The position numbers and the translations under genes are program-made. The notes beneath the pieces are model-generated. The model was given only the letters and a program-made list of their open reading frames with translations. It was not told where the DNA came from and did no database searches. From Apoderus coryli (taxonomy: Eukaryota > Arthropoda > Insecta > Coleoptera > Attelabidae): DNA of 64,000 nucleotides. Numbering within the stretch: position 1 is the first letter of the stretch; the number at the start of each line of letters is the position of its first letter. Below, in pieces: positions 1-11,558 of the stretch. The stretch spans positions 19,028,080-19,092,079 of the forward strand of contig OU452205.1 in the NCBI GenBank assembly GCA_911728435.2, read 5' to 3'.

Positions 1-180
1 TGAAGCTTTCCTCTTAATGTTAGGCGACGTTTATGGTATATACACGACGAAGCGGCTGCGCATGTTAATCGGAATGTGAGAGAATATTTTTTAAACGCTG
101 TGTTCGGAAGAAATTGAATTGGTAGCGCCTATTCCTTTGACCACCCGTATCATCTGATCTAATCTGCGATTTCTACCTCT
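1..180 (+). pseudogene. IS630/Tc1-type transposase fragment, cut by window edge
   Basis: Reading the plus strand from base 4 gives SFPLNVRRRLWYIHDEAAAH followed by VNRNVREYFLNAVFGR, ending at a TGA at 112-114; similarity seems to resume in another frame downstream (IGSAYSFDHP). This is the stretch around the second catalytic aspartate of the IS630/Tc1-mariner transposase family, whose usual form is HDGAPAHF; here it is HDEAAAH with the aspartate (codon 46-48) kept. The same family appears at 18,046-18,510 and 62,862-64,000. The 5' part lies outside the window, and the stop and frame change mark a decayed copy. Confidence 0.72.
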
Positions 181-1479
181 AGGGTTGGGTGCATGAACGC
201 CACTGATGCAAGTATTTTGTACATGTAAATATGATTTTAACGATACATTTGCGTTTAATTTAACATTGTATTTTTCAATCTTCATCAAATTTACAAACTA
301 TATTCATTAATAATTAATATATTATTTTATGCATTTAAATACGTGATTTGTTTTACATATTCAACTGCACGTATGTTTTCGCTCACGCCCCATACGAGTG
401 TTAAATTTGTTTACTTTATAGCTATCATCACATTTACAGATATATAAAAAATATATATTAATATTATTTAGAAATATACTTTCTCTTACTAATGCTGTAT
501 AAATACTAGATGATTTGGATCCTGGTATAGTCTTTCTAATCTTAATTGAAAATTATATAAAAAACCACAACTCGTAATCCCTTGGTAATGTCAATACCGA
601 CCTCAGCCGTCCATAGGAGCACCCTTTTAACTTTTCATAACAATGCATGCCCTACAATATTTTAAAAATCCTTTATGTATTAACAATTAATGTTAAATGT
701 ATAACTGTTTTGCCATTTTAAAAATATTTTTAAAAACAAATATTATATTACGAGTATATACCCACTTACACTTGTCACAAAATAATTCCCGCTCAAAACG
801 AAAATAAACGGGTCCGCTCGTGACACTAGTATACTGCCTTATAAAAAAAACTGTCTGTATATATAACTACATTGCAACCTAATACCGGCGGTGTCTGATA
901 CAGTGACTGCAAAAAATTTAATCCACTTAAGGTATTATTAGAAATTATTATGTAATTTCATAGATCTTCTTTCATTTTATTAATCCAACAAAAACTATTG
1001 AACAAATCATGGTTACAATATTCTGCCACCGTTTTACTGTCAGACACAAATTTTCTTGTTTAAATTCCACATATCATACGATGTCCATCCGATTATATTT
1101 AGATTAATCTGAGAAAATAACACGTTGCCAAAAATTATTTGTTTCATTCATATTATATTTATTTGCAAACTCTAATCATTAACCCAACTTTTTCCAGGCA
1201 CTGTAGTTATTTTAATCACTTTCGCTATCCTTTGGCAGGCATGATTTATTATACGTCTTATATATGAGGGAGAAATGTATCAAAAAAACGCTGCATTCGA
1301 TGCCCATTTCTAATGTAAAGAGGCATGGGAACGGATAGCCCCGGTAGAATCGTTAAATTTATATATTTTAAATTAAGATTAGAAAGACTATACTCTTAAG
1401 GCGTTTACATTACAATATGTCTCTTATATTACACCCTCGTCGATGTTAAGAGGGGCGTTTGAATATAATCGTTTGCAGA
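181..1479. other. AT-rich non-coding DNA, nothing recognised
   Basis: No open frame with recognisable similarity, no clear terminal repeats and no tandem structure were seen. It is probably old, unrecognisable repeat or intergenic DNA. Confidence 0.5.
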
Positions 1480-1985
1480 CCTATTTTTGCGCATGGTAGA
1501 CTCCACTAATACGTATCTGGTAAAAATTTTGATAGGGAGTTAAAGAGTAAAGATGGGATTAGGTATTGAAGTATTTTAAAGTTGAAATATTGGATAGTTA
1601 GTTCAAAAACAGAGTTAGAAAATCATCATATTTCGCTTTGGAGGCATAATTTTGCGCAAGGTAGTCGCCACTAAGACGTATCTGCTAGCAAAAATTTTCA
1701 TAGGGTTTTAAAGACAAAAGATGGGATTAGGTAATGAAGTATTTTCAAGCGGAAAGATTAAATAGTTAATTCATAAATTGAATTCAAACATGGGTAACTT
1801 TTTCAAATTTACAGATATATTTTTGTAGATGGAAATCTCCACTAATACGTATCTGGTAGCAAAAATTTTAATAGGGTTTTAAAGACTAAGGTTTGGATTA
1901 AGTAATAAGGAATTTTGAGGCTACAACAATAAATAATTACTTAATAAATTGAGTTCAAAGTCAGCAACGTTTTCCTCATTTTGTG
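1480..1985. repeat. Three diverged tandem copies of a ~170-bp repeat
   Basis: Three successive blocks begin near 1480, 1645 and 1816. Each has a TTTTGCGCA-like start, then a CCACTAATACGTATCTG segment, an AAAATTTTNATAGGG segment, a GATGGGATTAGGTA-like segment and a GTTNATTCA-like end. Spacing is 165-171 bp. The copies differ by many substitutions, so this is an old minisatellite or short satellite remnant. No coding potential. Confidence 0.7.
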
Positions 1986-2810
1986 CTATGATTCTAATAT
2001 TTAATAATGATAATATTACTTTATTAACTAATTTATATATTTAACAATCACTTGTAATTAAAATTGTACGTGAAAACTTTCTGTATTAGACAATATCCAT
2101 ATATAAAAAATCCCTGAAATTTCCCTTCAAATATCCGCCATTCTCTTATAATTTTTTTATAAATTTAGCCAAGGAAGAATTCCAGCGTAGTTGGGACAGC
2201 ATTGAAGAGATGGCGCTGTTTATACACAGTGACACAAAAATCTAATGGTTTTGTAGTACTTATATTATTAATATATAGTTGTATGTGGTGTGTGTTATAT
2301 GTATATGCGTGTGTACTAGGAGTAGGGATTATTAATTTTAGCCATGTACAGTAATATCAAAGAATAAACATCTATGGTAATATTAGGTATGTAGGTATAC
2401 CTACTGTTAGAGGATAAATATAATAAGGAATGAAGTAGTTAGTTTGTTACGTTAGTTTATTGGAAATAATACAATTATAATAATTATTAAAATTCTGTTT
2501 CGTTACGCAGGTCATATATTTTTGATTTTATTATAACTAGTCGGGAAAGTTTTGGGGTGACACAACTGATTTTTATGATCTATAGAGAGATTACAAGAAC
2601 TCCGGACTGGTAGTTATTATAAAATTATAAGATACCCTTGGTGGGGGTTTAAATAGCGTTTAAAATTTCACCAGTTAGGTAGTTGGAACGTATATACAAA
2701 GTTATTCACGCCATACTACACGGAATACTGTGGCTAAACTATTTAATTTCCTTAAAGTTTTATTCATGGGTTCGATAAAAATGATTTAGGGCTACATTTT
2801 AAAATTATTT
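1986..2810. other. AT-rich non-coding DNA
   Basis: Nothing recognised. There is a TG/TA-rich patch near 2,270-2,320. No coding similarity and no clear repeat boundaries until the foldback element starting near 2,811. Confidence 0.45.
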
Positions 2811-4680
2811 TGAGTCTATACAGGGTGTCCCAAATATAAGAACTTAACCATAGTAGTGTTTTTTAAATGGGATCTCCTGTATATGAATAAATTTTTAGAT
2901 TCCCCGTTCAAAATAAACCTAACTTTCATTAAAGCACATCTTACCTAAACCTGACAGTTTTTTAAATATTTAAATTTTAATAAAAATATAGACATGATTT
3001 GACTGAAAAAATTCACACCTATTTGTTTATTCTTTTTAAGCCAGTCTAGGCATCATCACTTGTTACGCCAAATATAAAAAATCCCCAATACTAAATACAG
3101 GGTGTCCAATAATATATAACTTATATGAATGTAAAGTTTAATTCAAATAACTTGTTTATTTCAAATGGAACACCCGGTATATGAGGTAAAAATTAGATGC
3201 ACAAAGTAATTCTCTGTCAAATATTATAGTACTTTCCTATGGATAACTCTTGACGTTTTCGTGGAAAATGCACATATTCATAATATTATGCGAATTTTTA
3301 ATTGAACATGTTAATTTCATGTAGACCACCCTGTATTTGATGGTGATGAAATTAATTATCTATTAATCACTATAAGGTTTTCCTATAGATATGCATATTT
3401 TTTTAATGTATGGAAAAAGCACATATTGGTAGTAATAGGAAGAATTTTTTAAAATTATGTTTGTCATGTCGGCCATGAGAATTTGACAAACCATAATTTA
3501 AACAATAACATAATAAATAAATACATTTTTCACTTAAATTAAATAACAAGATATACCTACATAAAAACTGATAAATTTTATAATAAATGTTCAAAATGAT
3601 TGGACTCTAGGCACATATGAATCCTTTTCTTAAATCCTTCAACAACTTTAACCTGGTGTAACGCTTCTAAACGCTTCATTTATTTGGTTCTTCATCTCCT
3701 CTATACAAAATTCAACACGATTTAAAATCAATATTGAAAAGTTCTTGATGCAGTTGCACTGTGTTTGGGTGGTATCTTTCGTTAAACTGCCTTAACAGTC
3801 TTGCGATGCCAGTAAAGCGTTTTTGGACCATTCTCCCAGAATAAAAATCATGTCTATTCTTTCTCCTTTGGAATAGGTTCGCATTTTTGAATTGAATTAA
3901 ATCAAATGTTACAGATAAAAAACTGTTGTGTGAAAAATTCTCAACTCTTAAGTAAGAATTTTCAACAGACTATTTGACAGTAAATATCAAATTAAAATAA
4001 ATGTTTTCTATCTTCTCAAATTCTCATGACTGACTTGATAAATATTATATTTTTGAAAATTCTTTCTCTTATTGCCAATATGTGTGCCCCTTCCATGCAA
4101 AATTAAAGATAAGTATATATATATCTATAAGAAAACTTTAATTTAACTTTAATTTTTGCATCATCAAATACATGGTGGTCTACATGAAACTAAGAGATTC
4201 AATTTCAAATTCCCCTAATATCATGAATGTGTGCATTTTCCAAGTATTATAATATTTGACAGATAATTACTTTATGCATCTAATTTTGACCTCATATACT
4301 GGGTGTTCCATTTGAAATAAACAAGGTATTTAGAATTAAACTTTACGTTCATATAAATTATATTATTGGACACCCTGTATTTAGTATTGCGGGTTTTTTA
4401 TATTTGGCGTAACAAGTGATGAGTGGGTATATTTATCAGCCTAGGCTGGCTTAAAAAGAACAAACAAATAGGTGTGAATTTGTTCATTCATATTATGTCT
4501 ATATTTTTATAAAAATTTAAATATTTAAAAAACTGTCAGGTTTAGGTGAGATGTACTTTAATGAAAGTTAGGTTTATTTTGAACAAGGAATCCAAAAATA
4601 TATTCATTCCATTTAAAAAACACAACTATGGTTCATTTCTTATATTTGGGACACCCTGTATAGACTCACAATACCTAATA
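2811..4680. mobile_element. Long-armed foldback DNA element with CAGGGTGTCCCAAA ends
   Basis: The left arm (about 2,811-3,345) and right arm (about 4,155-4,680) are diverged inverted copies. Both carry GAGTCTATACAGGGTGTCCC at the outer end, an internal second CAGGGTGTCC motif, and the segment around the GTTACGCCAAATATAAAA block. The centre (3,346-4,154) is about 800 bp and holds at 3,590-3,880 minus a badly decayed stretch that may once have been transposase, with no intact motif. CAGGGTGT-type ends are common on insect IS630/Tc1-like elements, and the element at 62,862 starts the same way. Inferred to be an old non-autonomous relative. Confidence 0.68.
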
Positions 4681-5189
4681 CCCTACTTAATTTTTAAAAT
4701 TTTTACTGTTAAAATAATCACTGTACCAATCGTAAATCAAATAGATAGGTACTATGTTAAACCGCATATTAAACAAAAACTGAATTTTTCTCGAAAATGC
4801 AGCATTCTATATCATATTGAGATAAGAATACCTCATCTTTCCTAAGAATGATGTCAGAATTCTCCAAAAGTTAGTGAAAAAGAAGTTTTTTATTAAAAAT
4901 GTCCGTTGATACCCGTTTAGACGCCTAAGTTCGCAATTTAATTCAGCAGTGTATGGCTAACGAATGCTTCTATTTAGGGAAATATCTTTGTCACCTTTCA
5001 CTCCAATGGCTAAAGGCGCTTTCGCGATACCTTTAAAAAACCTATGCTAAGCCGTCATCTTTTAAAAACTATAACTCCTTTCGGAAGCAATTTCGCATTA
5101 GAAGTTTGGCGTTGAATTGCCATGAAATGTGCTCTAGAATTTGTGGCTTTCGCTTGGTCCATTAGTTTCTGGACACATTGTATACTATT
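4681..5189. other. Non-coding DNA, nothing recognised
   Basis: AT-rich sequence between a foldback element and a tandem duplication. No coding similarity, inverted ends or internal repeats detected by eye. Confidence 0.45.
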
Positions 5190-5488
5190 AGGAAAGACAC
5201 TCTTTGATGCATGAAAAAAACATCTCATGGTTTTGAAACTGACAAACTAAAACAACAGGGCTAACCTAATACATTTTGAAAAACACTGCAAGCATACAGG
5301 GCGGTCCAAAGAATAGACAAGTATGTATTATCATAGTTAGGAAAGACACTATTTGATGCATGAAAAAAACATCTCATGGTTTTGAAACTGACAAACTAAA
5401 ACAACAGGGCTAATCAAATACATTTTGAAAAACACTGCAAGCATACAGGGCGGTCCAAAGAAGAGATACGTATGTATTATCATAGTTC
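5190..5488. repeat. Tandem duplication, 149-bp unit, two nearly identical copies
   Basis: Copy 1 starts at 5,191 and copy 2 at 5,340, both with GGAAAGACAC followed by TTTGATGCATGAAAAAAACA, and both ending after GTATGTATTATCATAGTT. Only a few substitutions separate them, so the duplication is young relative to its surroundings. Each unit contains ATACAGGGCGGTCCAAAGA, a relative of the CAGGGTGTCC ends of IS630-type elements, and a further AACACCCTGTATGG follows at about 5,503, so the duplicated DNA is probably itself a transposon end. Confidence 0.8.
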
Positions 5489-6149
5489 TGGTTTTTTAAA
5501 TAGAACACCCTGTATGGGAGTATTTTAATAGTCCCTCAAAAATAACTGGGATTCGTTTTAAGGTGTAATTTACCTATGTTTTACGGTTTTCACAAAAATC
5601 ATCAATTTGTGAAAATATTTAAAAATCTTGACTATTTATCGCAAATAAAACCAGTTTTTTTACATTCATCCTTTTTATGTATAATAGTATATAACTATAA
5701 CTAGTCTAAGCGAAGATAAGCATCAAACGTATAAGAATACTAGCACAAAAAAGAATGTGAAAATAATTTACGCAAAATAGAAATATGACATTTTAGGGCC
5801 ACTATGTATTGGTTTTTGGCGGCACCTATTGAGGAGAAAAATATATTAAAATATTCTATAAAATTACTCTAAGTTAAGAAATGAATAATTCGGAATGCAA
5901 TGAGATTCACTAGCGCCACCATCGGACATTTTTGTAAGTAACCATTTCGGATTCCCCTCTTAATGATTGGAATGATGAATTGTATTTGCCGATTGCTAGT
6001 GAACTAATATACTTTTTCAGTATCCCTTGTTTTTTAATGAAACTCCTAAGCAAAGAGTTGAATTTATTAAACAATATAAATATTGTGTAAATTCTCTTGC
6101 ATCATCATATTCCATATCTAAATGTAAAAAGAAGTGGTCCATATTGAAG
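5489..6149. other. Non-coding DNA after tandem duplication
   Basis: Begins with a probable transposon end (AACACCCTGTATGG near 5,503). The rest, about 5,520-6,149, has no recognisable coding or repeat signal. Confidence 0.45.
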
Positions 6150-6285
6150 TGGAGTAGAATAATATATTCTTGAAATAAAAGTCAACCTCCACGTAATAAA
6201 ATTAATAATTAATTTCTCTAAAAAATTTTAGATCTACCAAACATGTTTAGAAGCACCAGACACCTTCATCAGTGGTTATCAAAAT
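6150..6285 (-). repeat. Decayed Penelope-type flank with hammerhead-like motif
   Basis: On the minus strand this reads ACCACTGATGAAGG, a small stem-loop, then CTAAACATGTTTGGTAGATC and a block matching AAATAAAAGTCAACCTCCACG. The same order occurs at 15,636-15,745 plus, where the conserved GAAAC and a good stem II are kept. Here the GAAA box has become TAAA, so a hammerhead-type core would be broken. Assignment to PLE flanks rests on the CTGANGA ... GAAAC ... motif order known from such flanks. Confidence 0.45.
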
Positions 6286-6879
6286 TACAAAAAAATATTT
6301 CATCACTATTGTTACAGTTATTTAGTTTATTAATTAGGAGAAATGCATTAATCCTGGAAGGAAGGATGTATTTAATATTTTGATGTATTATGATAAGTAT
6401 AAAACTTCAAACTCAAAAACAAAATTTTCTGATATGTAAATCACATATTGTTATTAATTTGTTTATATTTTTGTTAAACCATTAAAATCTATTGTCAAAA
6501 ACCTTTAGGTGATACTCAGTATTTTAGCCTTATTACGACTTTTCTTTTTACAAATCAATAATTAAAAGGTTAAAATATTTATTGTTGCAGATCGATTCAA
6601 CAGTAATGATGGCGTTATGATTTTTTTTAAAAAACCAAATTTGTATAGGTATATTGGACTGATATAATTTCAACCTTGGACTCTAGAATATTATTGAATA
6701 TAACATCAACTATATTTTGGTGACCATCTATCCTCCAGAATCAATATCACTTCCATACAAGTGATCTACTAGAAGAATTACTTTAATTTGACATTATACT
6801 TTATAGATCCGTACATTATATACAGGTTTCTTAGTTTAATAATACGTTTTAACATATTCATGTTGGTTATATTTACGAG
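6286..6879. other. AT-rich non-coding DNA
   Basis: No coding similarity or repeat structure recognised between the PLE-type remnant and the mariner fragments. Confidence 0.45.
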
Positions 6880-7121
6880 GCATGTTTTTTAAGTAAGTAC
6901 CGTTTTGGAATTAAAAAAAGACGTGCAAAAATATCGCAATAATTTTATTTTTACATGAAAGCCTGTACCTTAATCTACTTTTCTACATAATTTCCGTGAA
7001 TATTGAGGCACTTGTCATAACGTTGCACCAGTTTTTGAATACCCTCCTCATAAAATTCTGCCGCCTGACTTGTTAACCACTGTATCACAAATGTTTTGAC
7101 TTCGTTATCACAAAACCCAAC
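6880..7121 (-). pseudogene. Mariner transposase, C-terminal end with 3' inverted repeat
   Basis: Minus-strand translation gives WLTSQAAEFYEEGIQKLVQR followed by YDKCLNIHGNYVEK and a stop near 6,975, the typical last residues of insect mariner transposases. Downstream lies AACGGTACTTACTTAAAAAA at about 6,885-6,910, as expected of a mariner terminal repeat. The piece is cut off at about 7,121, where an oppositely oriented mariner fragment begins, so this is one half of a rearranged copy or of two nested copies. Mariners move by cut and paste at TA sites. It cannot encode a functional enzyme. Confidence 0.85.
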
Positions 7122-7463
7122 GTTTAGGCAGTGCATTGACTTTCCTTGAACGGTACCACAATGAAGGTGAAGATTTTTTAGACCAAATTGTTACTGGTGA
7201 CGAAACATGGGTGGCCTACGTCACACCAGAATCGAAACAACAATGAATGTCGCCATTCCATGGGAATGGCGACATTCATCATCACCCAAAAGAGTGAAGT
7301 TTAAGCAAACAATTTCTGCCCGGAAAATCATGTGCACAGTTTTTTGGGACAGAAAATGAGTATTGCTAGTGGAGTTTCCGCATTTGTGATACAGGCTAAC
7401 AATACTCTTGTATCTGGAGGTTAACACCCGTAAAGAGTTGCAAAAACTGTGACGAAACAATAC
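7122..7463 (+). pseudogene. Mariner transposase, catalytic-region fragment
   Basis: Plus-strand reading near 7,140-7,240 gives FLDQIVTGDETWVAYVTPES then KQQ and a stop. GDETW carries the first aspartate of the mariner DD34D triad (7,199-7,201). After a small inverted duplication at 7,232-7,275 similarity resumes as WRHSSSPKRVKFKQTISARK and IMCTVFWDRK, then stops and frameshifts follow. The orientation is opposite to the adjacent C-terminal fragment at 6,880-7,121. The 3' side is interrupted by a non-LTR-like tail at 7,464. Confidence 0.85.
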
Positions 7464-7560
7464 AAAATAATAATAATAATAAAACGTCTTTATTAGCGAG
7501 GTTGAGGTAAATGCTCTCCTTCCACCTAACTAGATATACAGTTTACACTTAGAATATTCT
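7464..7560 (-). repeat. Non-LTR retrotransposon 3' tail with (ATT)n
   Basis: An (AAT)n run followed by AAAACGTCTTTATTAGCGAG looks like the 3' end, read on the minus strand, of a CR1-type element, which typically end in a short microsatellite. The CR1-like element at 58,455-62,165 ends in the same style, (ATT)n next to a CTTTATT-containing segment. It interrupts the mariner fragment, so it inserted later. The 5' limit is unclear. Confidence 0.45.
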
Positions 7561-9304
7561 TCTTCACCTGCATATCATTGAAAACAGGATGACAACAATA
7601 AATCATAATAATAAAGGCATAATCACGTACAGTACAATCACAATTAATGCTAGACACAGTATCTAGTAATAAGCAATTATTTACATATACAAAAAGAAAA
7701 AGAAACTCATTTAACAAAACAGTTAAATTTTCAATGTCAATCATGATCAAAGAAATCCCTTACTCTACACCTGAAACCCGCCAAAGACAAACCTTTCAAA
7801 TAATCCGGTATTCCTTTGCACAGAAACACTGCATAATATGAAAATGAACGCTTAAAGAGCACTGGTTCTGTGAACCGGAATTCTGAATCTAAAACTGAAT
7901 CGCGTATCTCGGTTGTGGAAATGAGAATTCTGAGAAAGCAACCGAAATAAATATTCAGGAGTTCTTGATCGTAAAGGAGACTGAAGAAAACAAGCAAAAT
8001 GAAGGCGTCGGCGTTCCTTCATTTTTAACCATTCCAACTGTTTTATCCTTGGCAATACGTATATAAATTTAAAGTGCTTATGTTAAAAATTTCTAAACAT
8101 TTTAAAGTTATTCAATTGCAATCTGAAGAAAATGTTACATGTGCACAATCAATAACACATTCAAAAATGAACTACAGCACCTAAAAAAACACCCCTGTAT
8201 ATACTGAAACTCAAAAAAATGAAATTTTTACTTTAGACAAAATTATTAAGAGCATCGAAAAGTGTCGTATTACATAGAAGTCGTTACAGGGATATCCTGA
8301 ACATGTAGAAGTTCTTAATATTTCTTCGTTTCACTCTAAAGAATTGCAAAGAAACTAAAACTAAACTATTATTATTAAGGGCATTAATGAGTGGGAAATT
8401 TTTTGAGTTACCCCGAAGATAAACTCTAGGAACTATATAGTTTCATCCTAATGTATTCTTAATTTAAAATATACAAAAAGCAAAAAAAAAATTCAATGAC
8501 CCCGTTTTCAATAATAATAAAAACAGTTCCATGACTCTGTTTTGAACTTGCAACCTTACGATTACCAGAGTAAACGTTTACACAATTGGATAACAGGTAT
8601 GCCATGGTTGGTTTTTTAAAATCGCTTTTAAATGCAGACGCCCGGAACGTAGATGGTGAAAACATTAAAAAATCAATATTCGAATGTCAAATTTGTCTGT
8701 GAACTTGTTATTTAAAAACAATTCTGCCAGATTTAGTTCATGTGAAGAATTAAAATAAAAGTACGCATAAATTAAAAGTTTTTTTAGATATAATCATGTT
8801 GTAATATTTGTTATATTATTGTGGTAGTTCAGTAAATTAAATTTGTTGGAAAATCAAGTATCTAATCATGTTCCATGTGTAAATATATTGCGTAATGTAT
8901 GGATTTGGTGAGGAAACTGTGCTGGAATAGTTTCATGGTGAAAATGTTCAAATAAAGTGTGGCATCCGCGTATTTCTCATATTTTCTTAATTGTTGGCGG
9001 AATTTGAATGAATAGATGAATGACATATAAATAATATGGATTTTTTTCAACAACGAAATTATTTTAGCAAAGGTAAAATAAAATAAACTTGGGGAAATTA
9101 AGATAATATTTAATTAAACATCTAGGGGTGTGTCGGGTCTAAATCGGTTTCAGTTTAATTAAGCTATTGCGCCAATAATAAGTACGAGGTGTAGGATAGA
9201 GATAATTTGAAAGACATTCTGGCAGCAGAGCATTGTACGTTGGTATGTTGTTTAAGCGAGTAGCTTCCATAACAATAACACACAATAGTATATTGTGCAA
9301 CGAA
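7561..9304. other. Non-coding DNA with one short dispersed-repeat match
   Basis: Short open frames overlap on both strands at 7,650-8,055, none resembling a known protein. At 8,370-8,450 the segment TTTTTTGAGTTACCCCG with nearby AACTCTAGGA resembles the repeat family duplicated at 10,557-11,005. Otherwise nothing recognised. Confidence 0.45.
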
Positions 9305-9405
9305 CATGAAATGACATAGATTTCCTACGAGTATGATCGTTTGCAGCATGAGCCGCAGGCGAGTGCTGCAAATCATACGAGTAGGAAATGGTCATTTCAT
9401 GTGAG
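9305..9405. repeat. Hairpin-forming inverted repeat with GC-rich tip
   Basis: The arms pair GAAATGAC...ATTTCCTACGAGTATGAT...TTGCAGCA with TGCTGCAAATCATACGAGTA...GGAAAT...GTCATTTC across a short tip containing GAGCCGCAGGCGAG. Arms are about 35-40 bp with a few unpaired bases. It lies just left of the foldback element that starts at 9,418 and may be part of the same mobile sequence. Confidence 0.6.
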
Positions 9406-9417
9406 TTTCACACTATA

Positions 9418-9951
9418 CTTTTTCTACGACTGTTTTTAATGCTTTTGAATAAATTTAACATAATTTTTAGGAACATATTTGTTTTTCGAAACTTATCCTT
9501 GTTAGCGTATAAGCCTAAATACGATAAATTAGAAGTATTAAATTGACTAGGTGGTGTTAAACTATATTCACTATCACTGTTTATGTGTTTTGAAATTAGC
9601 GAAATACTTAATTATAATTATTATTAATTATAAATACCAAAACTGTCAATTTGGTGCTGGTATTTTCGGCGTTGCTATGGTGATTTTTCATGCCCGCCGC
9701 TACTTTTGTCATTACCAGGAAATTTTATCCGTGCGTAATAATATTTCCCACTAGTTGCCTAGTAATATTATTAGCATATTTCTACAATGTAACGTATTTT
9801 TTCTACGACTGTCTTTAAATGCCTTTATTATATGTTATATGTGGGAAATATTATTACGCAAGGGTAAATGATAAACAGCATTACAATGTACTACATTTTC
9901 AAATCATGATTGAACATATAATAAAGGCATTTAAAGACAGTCGTAGAAAAA
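9418..9951. mobile_element. Foldback element with CTACGACTGT ends
   Basis: The left end CTTTTTCTACGACTGTTTTT (9,418) is the inverse of the right end AGACAGTCGTAGAAAAA (to 9,951). A second internal copy at 9,798-9,836 forms with 9,913-9,951 a perfect 39-bp inverted repeat enclosing 76 bp. A further inverted pair is GCGTAATAATATTTCCCAC (near 9,734) against GTGGGAAATATTATTACGCA (near 9,841). No transposase is present. A nested or duplicated non-autonomous DNA element is inferred; a variant of these ends (CTACAACTGT) occurs at 26,880. Confidence 0.6.
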
Positions 9952-10247
9952 TCTGTTTTCTTTTCTAATGGCTTTACTTTAATAAAAAAAGTGACGATTT
10001 GAGAACTATTTTATAAATGTTTTCCTTCAAAGAAGCCTCAACAAAAGTGCGCTGACTATTTAAATGTATGTTAAAACACATGGCATATTTTACACTTGTT
10101 TTGATTGTCAGAAATCCTGGCCTAGGCTTTAACCTGTTTTCGTTGAAGTTTAGAGTGGATAAGGGCTTACACAATTTATATTTCTTGACAAGAAATCCCT
10201 GCGGGATTTCCCAGTCGTTGTGTGGTAGTTTTATCTATGAAAAAAGT

Positions 10248-10556
10248 CATAAAAAAAAAATAAAAAAAAAATTAAGAAAAAAAATTTTAAAAAAAAAAAT
10301 AAAAAAAAAAATTTAAGAAAAAAAATTTAAAAAAAAAATAAAAAAAAAAAAATCCAAGAAAAAAGTTTAAAAAAAAAAAAATTCCAAAAAAAAAAAATTT
10401 TTAAAAAAAATTCCGAAAAAAAAATTAAGAAAAAAAAAATTTAAAAAAAAAATTTCCAAAACAAAAATTTAAAAAAAAAATTCCAAAAAAAAAATAAAAA
10501 AAAAATCCAAAAAAAAAAATTTAAAAAAAAAAATTTGAAAAAAAAATCCAAATTTT
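10248..10556. repeat. A-rich low-complexity tract
   Basis: About 300 bp of runs of 8-12 A separated by short TTT, TCC, AG or AAG interruptions, with rough periodicity of 15-25 bp (A-run then ATTT or ATTCC). It resembles an expanded poly-A-derived minisatellite rather than a plain microsatellite. Such tracts also arise as assembly-error regions in long-read data. Confidence 0.85.
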
Positions 10557-11005
10557 TAAATTTAAAGCCTATGCTAAAAATTTCTCTTTTAAAGAAAATA
10601 AAGAGTCACCTATCGCTGATAAGGTTCTGGCATGTCTAAAAGTCTTAAATAATAAATAACATTAATAAACATTTTTGAGTTGCCCCGTAGATAACCTCTA
10701 GGAGGTTATAGTTTAACTTTCAAAGAAAACTTGACTTGAAATCTAAAGAAATCAAAAAATTATTCAAAATATTACTTTTTTGTCCAAAATAATGAAATAC
10801 ATTTTTGACTCACCCCGTATATAAATTTAAAGCCTATTCTAAAAATTTCTCTTTTAAAGAAAATAAAAAGTCACCTATCGCTGATAAGGTCTGCCATGTC
10901 TAAAAGTCTTAAATAATAAATAACATTAATAAATATTTTTGAGTTATCCAGTAGATAACCTCTAGTAGGTTAGTTAGTTTAACTTTCAAAAAAATCTTGA
11001 TTTGA
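10557..11005. repeat. Two tandem copies of a ~267-bp repeat
   Basis: Copies start near 10,557 and 10,824, each with AAATTTAAAGCCTAT, then CTAAAAATTTCTCTTTTAAA, then AAGTCACCTATCGCTGATAA, then CATGTCTAAAAGTCTTAAAT, and a TTTTTGAGTT...GTAGATAACCTCTAG block. The second copy is truncated at about 11,005. The unit contains CACCCCGTATAT-type ends, suggesting a transposon origin. A related block sits at 8,370-8,450. Confidence 0.75.
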
Positions 11006-11558
11006 TGACAATAAGTTAACTTATATCAAGATGCGAATATTTGTGATAAAGTGAAGCAAAATTTGTCAGGCAATGAGAGAAACAAAGACAAATAATACTG
11101 CTTTATGGCTGGCTTGCGCGCTCGGGCCGTCGTTTATAATAAAAAGAACCTGTTATTTTAAGTTGTTATTCAAAAAGAACTGGAACAGTCGCGACTGTTA
11201 TTTAAGTTTTTTTTCTGGATTATTGGCATTTTGTCATGGAATTCACATGCAGCCAGCGTAAATATGTACCTACAGATCTTGTGAAATCCGTCAGAACTCA
11301 CTACTACAACTCAATTCAGCTGAGCTAAATTTGCATATTATCACTTAACTCACTTCAATTTCTAAATCTATAAAATAACCTATTAGATGTCGTAATTCAG
11401 AATAAGAATATTCTAACCTAACCTATTTTTATCGATCACCTGTGGAAAAATTTTGTAATATTTATAAATAATAATAAATAATAGTAACATGATATAATAA
11501 TGGTTTATGTGGGAGTTTGGCAACACAGTAAAATAACACGACAGTGCGAGGCGACATC
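11006..11558. other. Non-coding DNA, nothing recognised
   Basis: No coding similarity. A 62-codon frame at 11,073-11,261 plus has no recognisable homology and no context supporting a gene. Confidence 0.4.

Noticed and set aside
3590..3880. Transposase coding sequence in the first foldback element
   Set aside because: A weak helix-rich reading on the minus strand without any conserved catalytic block; not enough to annotate separately.
4546..4845. 99-codon plus-strand frame
   Set aside because: Lies across the right arm of a foldback element; the sequence is explained by the inverted copy at 2,811-3,000.
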